Positions 1 to 6,609 of a DNA stretch of 9,242 nt are shown here, piece by piece. The first letter of the stretch is position 1, and the number at the start of each line of letters is the position of its first letter. Made by a program: the position numbers and the translations under genes. The DNA is from an uncultured Muribaculum sp. (GTDB lineage Bacteria > Bacteroidota > Bacteroidia > Bacteroidales > Muribaculaceae). Below the pieces are notes generated by a model, which searched no databases, was not told the origin of the DNA, and saw only the letters and a list, made by a program, of their open reading frames with translations. The stretch is taken from contig CANPDS010000080.1 in NCBI GenBank assembly GCA_947573015.1, positions 1 through 9,242 of the forward strand, read 5' to 3'.

Positions 1-1032
1 TTCCGGGCGAAAAATCTGAAGCTTTGGGCTCCCGGAGACCCGGTTTTATATGATGTGACCGTAGCTATGCCAGGCGACACGGTGAACGAGCGTATCGGAT
101 TCCGCACGCTTGGTGTCGATGGCACGAACATACTTGTCAACGGTAAGCCGCAGTTTATGCGTAGCGTATCGTTTCATGAGGAGATACCTCAGCGTATGGG
201 TCGTGCATGTACCATTCAGGATGCCCGTCAGCTTATTGATGAGGCTGAGGCGCTTGGTGTGAACATGGTACGCACAGCCCATTATCCACAGAATGAGCAT
301 ATAGTGCGCTTGTCCGAAGAGCGTGGAATTGCGCTGTGGGAGGAGATACCAGTATGGCAGGGTATCAGTTTTACCGACAGCGCTACTCTGGCTAAGGCAC
401 AGCGCATGATGACAGAGATGATCACACGCGACAAGAACCGTTGTGCCGTGGCATTCTGGAGTGTGGCAAATGAAACTCGTCCGTCGCCTGAGCGCGACCG
501 GTTTGTGAAAGCGCTAATCGATACTGTCCGTGCCCTTGATTCATCGCGGCTCGTTACGGCTGCATTCGATAATGTGTTTTACAACAAGGAGTCACGCACA
601 TTTACAGGTGTTGACAATATACCCGCTCTGCTTGATGTTGTGGCAGTCAACAAATACATGGGTTGGTATGCACCATGGCCACTTGCTCCGGAAGAGTGTG
701 TATGGGACTTTGCTGCCGACAAGCCCCTCATAATATCAGAGTTTGGTGGCGAGGCTCTCTATGGGCAGAGTGGGAGCGCCGAGGAGGTAAGCTCATGGAG
801 TGAAGATTATCAGGAAAGGCTTTACCGTGACAATCTCGCCATGATGCAGCGTATACCCAACCTTGCCGGTGTGTCGCCATGGGTACTCTATGATTTCCGT
901 TCTCCGTTCCGTTTCCATCCTGTAAATCAGGAGGGTTGGAACCGCAAAGGACTGGTCGGTGACCGTGGCGACCGTAAAAAGGCATGGCATGTCATGCATG
1001 ATTTCTATCAAATGAAAAAATCAGGCAAATAA
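1..1032 (+). CDS. GH2 family glycosidase, C-terminal part (beta-glucuronidase-like)
   Basis: This gene is cut by the left edge; 343 codons are visible and the reading frame is open from base 1. Visible codons 1-35 are the end of the immunoglobulin-like GH2 domain (LWAPGDPVLYDV, then RIGFRT). The rest is a GH2 TIM barrel: FMRSVSFHEE, VNMVRTAHYP, acid/base Glu at visible codon 158 (SVANE) and nucleophile Glu at codon 247 (IISEFGGE). The motif NKYMGWY and the N-x-K-G stretch WNRKG (Asn314, Lys316) align with E. coli GusA residues that bind glucuronate, where Asn566 and Lys568 contact the carboxylate. This suggests a beta-glucuronidase-like retaining exo-enzyme. However, WNRKG also occurs in GH2 proteins of unproven activity, and the GusA Arg562 position appears to be Gln. 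The signal peptide and N-terminal sugar-binding domain should lie upstream of the window. GH2 membership is near certain; substrate specificity is only inferred. Confidence 0.93.
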   Translation, partial: FRAKNLKLWAPGDPVLYDVTVAMPGDTVNERIGFRTLGVDGTNILVNGKPQFMRSVSFHEEIPQRMGRACTIQDARQLIDEAEALGVNMVRTAHYPQNEHIVRLSEERGIALWEEIPVWQGISFTDSATLAKAQRMMTEMITRDKNRCAVAFWSVANETRPSPERDRFVKALIDTVRALDSSRLVTAAFDNVFYNKESRTFTGVDNIPALLDVVAVNKYMGWYAPWPLAPEECVWDFAADKPLIISEFGGEALYGQSGSAEEVSSWSEDYQERLYRDNLAMMQRIPNLAGVSPWVLYDFRSPFRFHPVNQEGWNRKGLVGDRGDRKKAWHVMHDFYQMKKSGK

Positions 1033-1036
1033 TCGC

Positions 1037-1044
1037 TATATTTG
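1037..1044 (+). promoter_or_regulatory. possible Bacteroidota -7 promoter element
   Basis: TATATTTG matches the Bacteroidota -7 consensus TAnnTTTG exactly and sits five bases after the stop of the partial GH2 gene. No TTTG is present at the expected -33 distance (the upstream stretch is A-rich), so only half of the promoter is supported. If active, it would start a transcript with an untranslated leader of roughly 120 bases ahead of the fusion gene at 1173. Confidence 0.3.
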
Positions 1045-1091
1045 TAGGAGATACCGTGCTTTAAGTATTAAACGACACCCTCTTAAAATCA

Positions 1092-1115
1092 GTGGCTGTT
1101 CTACATAATAGCCAT
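1092..1115 (+). other. intergenic hairpin, weak terminator or leader structure
   Basis: GTGGCTGTT (1092-1100) pairs with AATAGCCAT (1107-1115) across a six-base loop, giving nine pairs of which two are G-U. AT-rich sequence (AATAATTTA) follows, but there is no clean T run, so a classical intrinsic terminator is not shown. It could be a weak end for the upstream GH2 transcript, or a structure in the leader if transcription starts near 1050. The rest of the 140-base gap is AT-rich and shows nothing else I can support. Confidence 0.3.
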
Positions 1116-1172
1116 AATAATTTAGACCGGACTATTTAATAATAACCAATCATTATATTCTTAACCCCAACC

Positions 1173-4148
1173 ATGACATACCGTCGACTATTATTATCCT
1201 TTTTAATTATCGTTTTAAGCGGGATTGCCATCTCAGCGCGCACTTTGCGTGTGCTTGCTATTGGCAACAGTTTTTCCCGTGATGCAATCGAAAATCATCT
1301 GCATGAACTTGCCATGGCAGATGGCGATACATTGATTGTAGGCAACATGTACATTGGTGGATGCTCGTTGGAGCGCCACGTCAACAATGCTCGCGCCGAC
1401 AAGGCTGATTATGTATATCGGAAAGTCGGTGCCGACGGCAAGAGAGTGGAGACTAAAAATTTTACTCTTGCCAAGGCTCTTGCCGATGAACCATGGGACT
1501 ATGTGAGCATGCAGCAGGCAAGCCCTATGTCTGGTCAGTATAGCACATGGATAGCTTCTCTGCCGGAATTGCAGGATTATGTGAAGGCACGCATCCCGAA
1601 TAAGGCGAAGCTCATGCTTCATCAGACCTGGGCATATCAGAAAGGCGCACCCCACACGGGATTCAAAAATTATGGCTGCGATCAGGATTCCATGTATCGC
1701 AGTATTGTGGGGGCCGTAGATAAAATCGCCCGTAAGCGCAAGATTAAATACATAATGCCTGCCGGAACTGCCATACAGAATGCCCGTACTTCATTTCTTG
1801 GCGATAATCTCAATCGGGATGGTTACCATCTTGACCTTACCGTGGGGCGTTTTACCGCAGCATGCGCATGGTATGGAGCCCTTACCGGACGTGATGTAAC
1901 ACTCAACAGTTACATCCCAGAGGGGATGAATGCCGACATTGCTGCTGTGGCCAAGGCTGCCGCTGATGCCGCAGTGCGTCGTCCTTCGCAAGTTACCGAT
2001 CTCTCTTATATGCGTCCTTCATCTCCACTCTATAAAGATGCGTCTGTACCTGTTGAGATCCGTGTGGAGGATCTTCTCTCTCGTATGAATATGGAGGAAA
2101 AAGTGATGCAGCTCAACCAGTATGTGCTTGGACGCAACACCAATGTCAACAATATCGGAGAGGTCCCGGGCAATTTTCCACCGACACTTGGATCGGTGAT
2201 ATATTTCCCTACTGATCCTAAGCTGCGCAATTCATATCAGCGCCGTTGCATGGAGGAATCACGTCTCGGTATCCCTTGTATTTTTGGTTACGACATGATC
2301 CACGGTTTCCGTACGGTATATCCTATTGGATTAGCGCAGGCTGCTTCGTGGAATGTGCCTCTCGTGGAGAAAATGACTTCATATGCTGCGGCCGAGGGAC
2401 GTATGTCGGGTGTTGACTGGACATTCTCACCGATGATCGATGTGGCACGTGATCCGCGTTGGGGACGCGTCTCTGAGGGATATGGCGAGGATCCTTATGC
2501 AAATGGTGCGTTTGGTGCGGCTACAGTGCGTGGGTATCAGGGTAAATCGCTTGATGACAGCACCACTATTGCTGCATGTCTGAAACATTATGTGGGTTAT
2601 GGCGCCTCGGAGGCCGGACGTGACTATGTGTATACCGAAATCTCTCCGCAGACTCTTTGGGATACTTATCTTCCACCCTATAAGGCATGTGTGGATGCAG
2701 GTGCCGTAACGTTGATGAGCTCGTTCAATGACATAAGCGGAACACCAGGTTCGGCTAACCATTACACGATGACTGAGGTTCTTAAAAATCGTTGGAATCA
2801 TAAAGGTTTTGTAGTAAGCGACTGGGGTGCTATTGAGCAGCTGATCAATCAAGGGCATGCTGCCAATAAAAAAGAAGCCGGTATGCGTGCGTTCAACGCC
2901 GGTTTGGAGATGGATATGATGAGCCACGCCTACGACAAGTATCTTGCCGAGCTTGTGGAGGAAGGTAAAGTGGATCCGTTCCTTCTTGATGAGTCGGTAC
3001 GTCGTGTGCTTCGTGTAAAAATGCTCCTCGGTCTGTTCGACAACCCATATACCGCCGATTATCCCGACCGTTTCCTCAAGCCGGAGGCAATGGCTACTGC
3101 TGAACAACTTGCCGCAGAGACAATGGTACTCCTTAAGAATGATTCTACAAATCTTCTACCCTTGGATGGTAAGTCGCGTATCGCTGTCGTCGGACCTATC
3201 TCAAAGAGTACTTCCTCAATGCTTGGCAACTGGTTCGGGCATGGTGATAAGTCACCGGTAATATCGCTCTATCAAGGTATTGTAGATCGTTTCGCTCCTG
3301 AAGCGGAGGTGCGTTTTGCTTCAGGGTGTGTCACTATCGACTCAATCAGTGCTGCATCTGTAGCTCAGGCCGTAGATACTGCCAGTTGGGCCGATGTGGT
3401 AGTGCTATGCCTTGGTGAAAAGTGGAATTGGAGCGGTGAGAACTGTTCACGTAGCACCATAGCTCTTCCCGAAGCACAACTTGAATTGGCCAAAGCTATC
3501 GCTGCTACCGGCAAACCGGTTGTTATGCTCCTGAGCAATGGCCGTGCCATTGACATCACTGAATTTGAGCCGCTGGCTAATGCAATTCTTGAGGTGTGGC
3601 AACCTGGTATCATGGGTGGCAAGGCTGCAGCCTCGATACTTGCCGGTGATGTAAATCCATCAGGAAAACTGGCCATAACATTCCCTCGTTCCACTGGTCA
3701 GATTCCTATTTATTATAACCGTCGTAAATCGGGACGTCATCATCAGGGATTTTATCAGGATATCTCTTCCGAACCGCTTTATCCTTTCGGATATGGCTTG
3801 AGCTATACCACATATACCTATGGCGAACCTACCGTGAGCACCACTACATTTAAGAAGGGTGACAAAATCAAGGTAAGCGTCCCTGTGACCAACACCGGAA
3901 AGCGTGCCGGAAGCGAGGCTGTGTTGTGGTATATTGCAGATCCGGCATGTTCCATCACGCGTCCCGTAAAGGAACTCAAGCATTTTGAGAAACGAGAACT
4001 GCAACCCGGTGAGACCGTTACATTTACTTTTGTAATTGATCCTATGAAGGATCTCTCATTCCCTGATTCGGATGGCAACCGTATCCTTGAACCTGGCGAT
4101 TACAAGGTAATGGTCGGTCCGCATACTGTAAATCTTGTAATGGAGTAA
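1173..4148 (+). CDS. secreted DUF4886/SGNH hydrolase - GH3 beta-glucosidase fusion
   Basis: The 991-residue product appears to carry two enzymes. Residues 1-22 are a type I signal peptide (hydrophobic core LLLSFLIIVL, cut near ISA-R) with no lipobox. Residues about 25-270 match DUF4886, an SGNH-like fold: GNSFS with candidate nucleophile Ser33, YIGGCS with Gly63, MQQAS, LHQTWAY, and the DGYH motif giving Asp216 and His219. This part may remove acyl groups. From about residue 286 (YKDASVPVEIRVEDLL) a full BglX-type GH3 follows: KHYVGYG, nucleophile Asp550 in FVVSDW, candidate acid/base Glu756 in SGENCSR, FGYGLSYT near 877, then a fibronectin III-like C-terminal domain. Standalone GH3s of this type are roughly 750 residues and DUF4886 proteins roughly 280, so the length equals both parts with the second signal peptide missing. 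The ATG is chosen because the signal peptide begins there; no Shine-Dalgarno is visible. The next gene starts 10 bases downstream. GH3 activity is probably on beta-glucosides or related exo-sugars; the esterase role is inferred from motifs. Confidence 0.93.
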   Translation: MTYRRLLLSFLIIVLSGIAISARTLRVLAIGNSFSRDAIENHLHELAMADGDTLIVGNMYIGGCSLERHVNNARADKADYVYRKVGADGKRVETKNFTLAKALADEPWDYVSMQQASPMSGQYSTWIASLPELQDYVKARIPNKAKLMLHQTWAYQKGAPHTGFKNYGCDQDSMYRSIVGAVDKIARKRKIKYIMPAGTAIQNARTSFLGDNLNRDGYHLDLTVGRFTAACAWYGALTGRDVTLNSYIPEGMNADIAAVAKAAADAAVRRPSQVTDLSYMRPSSPLYKDASVPVEIRVEDLLSRMNMEEKVMQLNQYVLGRNTNVNNIGEVPGNFPPTLGSVIYFPTDPKLRNSYQRRCMEESRLGIPCIFGYDMIHGFRTVYPIGLAQAASWNVPLVEKMTSYAAAEGRMSGVDWTFSPMIDVARDPRWGRVSEGYGEDPYANGAFGAATVRGYQGKSLDDSTTIAACLKHYVGYGASEAGRDYVYTEISPQTLWDTYLPPYKACVDAGAVTLMSSFNDISGTPGSANHYTMTEVLKNRWNHKGFVVSDWGAIEQLINQGHAANKKEAGMRAFNAGLEMDMMSHAYDKYLAELVEEGKVDPFLLDESVRRVLRVKMLLGLFDNPYTADYPDRFLKPEAMATAEQLAAETMVLLKNDSTNLLPLDGKSRIAVVGPISKSTSSMLGNWFGHGDKSPVISLYQGIVDRFAPEAEVRFASGCVTIDSISAASVAQAVDTASWADVVVLCLGEKWNWSGENCSRSTIALPEAQLELAKAIAATGKPVVMLLSNGRAIDITEFEPLANAILEVWQPGIMGGKAAASILAGDVNPSGKLAITFPRSTGQIPIYYNRRKSGRHHQGFYQDISSEPLYPFGYGLSYTTYTYGEPTVSTTTFKKGDKIKVSVPVTNTGKRAGSEAVLWYIADPACSITRPVKELKHFEKRELQPGETVTFTFVIDPMKDLSFPDSDGNRILEPGDYKVMVGPHTVNLVME

Positions 4149-4158
4149 ACTTTTGCAC

Positions 4159-6609
4159 ATGAAATTGAAACTCTACAAAATGGCAGCGATATCGCTCGCT
4201 GCCATTATATCTACGCCGCTATATGCCGTAGACCATGATGCCCGTGCCCGCGAACTTGTGTCGAAAATGACACTTGATGAGAAAATATCTCTGCTCTCGG
4301 GAGAGACTTCGTTTTCAATCCGCGCGATTCCGCGTCTTGACATTCCACGTGTGCTGTTGGCCGATGGTCCGCAGGGTGTACGCAATCATGCTCCGCATGC
4401 CACACTTTTTCCGTGCGGCATACTTACCGCTGCCTCGTGGGATCGCGACATAGCCCGTCGTGTGGGTGAGAGTATCGGCGATGATGCCCGTGCCCGTGGT
4501 GTCGGCATAATGCTTGGTCCTGGTGTGAATATATATCGTTCGCCGCTGTGCGGACGCAATTACGAGTATATGGGCGAGGATCCCTATCTTGCGTCTGAGA
4601 CCGCTGTCGAATATATCAAGGGTATGCAGTCGCGTGGCGTTATGGCTACTGTGAAGCATTTCGCTGCCAATAATCAGGAGTGGAACCGCCATCATGCATC
4701 GAGTGAGGTCGATGAGCGCACGCTCAATGAGATCTATTTCCCCGCTTTCCGTAAGGCAGTGGAGGCTGGTGTAGGAGCGGTAATGAACAGTTACAATCCA
4801 CTGAATGGTGTGCATGCCACAGAAAATGCATGGCTCAACAATGAGGTGCTGAAAGGCCAGTGGGGATTTGACGGAATACTTATGAGCGACTGGACATCGG
4901 TCTACAATACAGTTGGTGCGGCTAACGCCGGTCTTGATCTGGAGATGCCACGTGCCGTGTGGTTCACTCCTGAGAAGATCAAAGATGCGATTGCCGCCGG
5001 AAGGGTGTCGCAGGCTGTGGTTGACGATAAGGTGGTGCGTCTGCTCCGCAATTATTCCCGTTTTGGATTACTCGATCGTGAACAGCGCGACTCTACTATC
5101 TCGCTTGACTATCCGGTTTCGGCCCAGACTGCACTCGATGCGGCCCGTGGTGGTATCGTGTTGCTTAAAAATGAGGGAAATCTGTTACCCCTTAAAGGGC
5201 GCACTGTAGTTGTTGGACCTCATGCCGACCGAATCACAACAGGTGGTGGCAGTGGTTTTGTAAGTCCGTTCCATAGCTCTACTCCAGCCGGTGCAATGCA
5301 GGCTATGCGCCGCAACACTGTGCTGCTTACTGACAGCGTGCTTTTCTCAGATATCGTGAATGATGTATGGAATGATTCAACGTGTACCGAGCACGGATTC
5401 AAAGGTGAGTATTTTCCAAACAAAACCTTTACCGGAGAGCCCGTGATGGTGCGAAGCGATTCAGCGGTGCATTTCGATTGGGATAACGGCTCACCATGTG
5501 CCGCCATGCCCGATGATGCGTTCTCAGTGAGATGGACTGGCTGGGTGGCTCCAGTTGATCATTCCCGTCAATTGAAACTTCATATCGGAGGTGACGACGG
5601 TTATCGTGTGTTTGTCAACGATTCGCTTGTTGCAGGTGACTGGGGCAATCATTCCTATTCATCGCGCGAGGTACAGCTTCCGTTAGCAGCCGGTACTCCT
5701 ATGTCGCTCCGTGTGGAGTATTTCGACAATATATCGACAGCCCGTGTTGACTTTTCGCTACTTGAACTTGACGAGCGTATGCTTACCAAGGAACTGCGGC
5801 GCGCCGACAATGTAGTGCTGTGTACGGGTTTCGACAGTGATATAGAAGGTGAGGGTTTCGACCGTCCTTTCGGAATGGCAGAATATAAGGTGGATTTTAT
5901 CAAACATGTTGCTTCAATCAATCCTGATGTGGTAGTGGTGCTCAATGCCGGCGGTGCTGTAGAGATGGATTCATGGATGGATTCTGTGCCTGCTATTGTC
6001 ATGGCATGGCATCCCGGTCAGGAGGGTGGTACTGCTTTGGCTGAGATACTTACCGGCAAGATATCCCCTTCCGGACGACTCCCGATCAGTATAGAGCGTA
6101 AGCAGGAGGACAACCCAAGTGATGCTTGGTATCATGCTACATCATCGCCACGTGGTGAGTCACCGCGTATTGATTATGGTGATGGTATATTCACCGGCTA
6201 TCGTGGTTATGACCGCATGGGCACCGCTCCGCTCTTCCCGTTTGGTTACGGATTGAGTTACACCTCATTTGAATATTCAGGTCTCGACGTGAAAGTCCTT
6301 GGGCAGGACAGCGTACTTGTATCGTTTGATGTGAAAAATATCGGGCGGATGGCAGCAGCTGATGTAGCTCAGGTGTATGTCAGCGATACTGAATGCTCCG
6401 TGCCTCGTCCTGAAAAAGAGCTTAAGGGATACGATAAGATATATCTTAAGCCGGGCGAGACACGCCGCGTGGAGATTACTCTTGCGCCGGATGCGTTTGC
6501 TTTCTATGATATAGACTGCCATGATTTCCGTGTGGAGCCGGGTGAGTTCTGTATCAGTGTAGGTCCATCGTCAGCCGATCTGCCTCTCAAAGCATCTGTA
6601 AAATTATGA
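4159..6609 (+). CDS. secreted GH3 beta-glucosidase with inserted PA14 domain
   Basis: The product is 816 residues from the ATG at 4159. A TTG six bases earlier (4153) is in frame, but the ATG gives a normal signal peptide (KLKLYK, then a hydrophobic stretch, cut after LYA at residue 23). The GH3 barrel follows: LLADGPQGVR, GPGVNIYRSP, GRNYEYMGEDP, KHFAANNQEWNRH, and nucleophile Asp244 in LMSDW. The C-terminal alpha/beta sandwich domain starts around IVLLKNEG and is interrupted at residues about 412-535 by a PA14 domain (FKGEYF through IGGDDGYRVFVND to RVDFSL). It resumes with EGEGFDRP, where Glu565 is the likely acid/base, then FGYGLSYT at 695-702 and a fibronectin III-like end. PA14 insertions in GH3 usually shape the active-site mouth and favour short oligosaccharides or aryl glycosides. 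Activity is most likely exo-beta-glucosidase; other GH3 specificities cannot be excluded. It is distinct in architecture from the GH3 just upstream, so it is not a recent duplicate. Confidence 0.94.
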   Translation: MKLKLYKMAAISLAAIISTPLYAVDHDARARELVSKMTLDEKISLLSGETSFSIRAIPRLDIPRVLLADGPQGVRNHAPHATLFPCGILTAASWDRDIARRVGESIGDDARARGVGIMLGPGVNIYRSPLCGRNYEYMGEDPYLASETAVEYIKGMQSRGVMATVKHFAANNQEWNRHHASSEVDERTLNEIYFPAFRKAVEAGVGAVMNSYNPLNGVHATENAWLNNEVLKGQWGFDGILMSDWTSVYNTVGAANAGLDLEMPRAVWFTPEKIKDAIAAGRVSQAVVDDKVVRLLRNYSRFGLLDREQRDSTISLDYPVSAQTALDAARGGIVLLKNEGNLLPLKGRTVVVGPHADRITTGGGSGFVSPFHSSTPAGAMQAMRRNTVLLTDSVLFSDIVNDVWNDSTCTEHGFKGEYFPNKTFTGEPVMVRSDSAVHFDWDNGSPCAAMPDDAFSVRWTGWVAPVDHSRQLKLHIGGDDGYRVFVNDSLVAGDWGNHSYSSREVQLPLAAGTPMSLRVEYFDNISTARVDFSLLELDERMLTKELRRADNVVLCTGFDSDIEGEGFDRPFGMAEYKVDFIKHVASINPDVVVVLNAGGAVEMDSWMDSVPAIVMAWHPGQEGGTALAEILTGKISPSGRLPISIERKQEDNPSDAWYHATSSPRGESPRIDYGDGIFTGYRGYDRMGTAPLFPFGYGLSYTSFEYSGLDVKVLGQDSVLVSFDVKNIGRMAAADVAQVYVSDTECSVPRPEKELKGYDKIYLKPGETRRVEITLAPDAFAFYDIDCHDFRVEPGEFCISVGPSSADLPLKASVKL
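5392..5763 (+). other. PA14 domain insert within the second GH3 gene
   Basis: These codons encode the PA14 module (residues about 412-535 of the GH3 at 4159-6609). It is recognised from FKGEYFPNKTF at its start, the Trp-rich strand VRWTGWV, and IGGDDGYRVFVND in the middle. The GH3 fold is continuous on both sides, so this is a nested domain rather than a fusion at an end. Boundaries are approximate. Confidence 0.8.
6606..6609 (+). promoter_or_regulatory. ATGA stop-start overlap (translational coupling)
   Basis: The ATG of the GH2 gene (6606-6608) overlaps the TGA stop of the preceding GH3 gene (6607-6609). This arrangement usually means that ribosomes ending one gene start the next, so the two proteins are probably made together from one mRNA. 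Confidence 0.8.

Noticed and set aside
2427..3107. Long open frame on the minus strand inside the fusion gene
   Set aside because: It lies fully antisense to conserved GH3 sequence, and its translation looks like no protein family and is rich in His, Ile, Cys and Arg as expected of a shadow frame.
4153..4158. TTG start for the second GH3, two codons upstream of the ATG
   Set aside because: The ATG at 4159 gives a standard signal peptide and a stronger initiation codon; the extra Met-His adds nothing.
4238..4499. Repeated GATGCCCGTGCCCG segment in the second GH3 gene
   Set aside because: Both copies encode Asp-Ala-Arg-Ala-Arg in unrelated parts of the protein; shared codon preference explains it.
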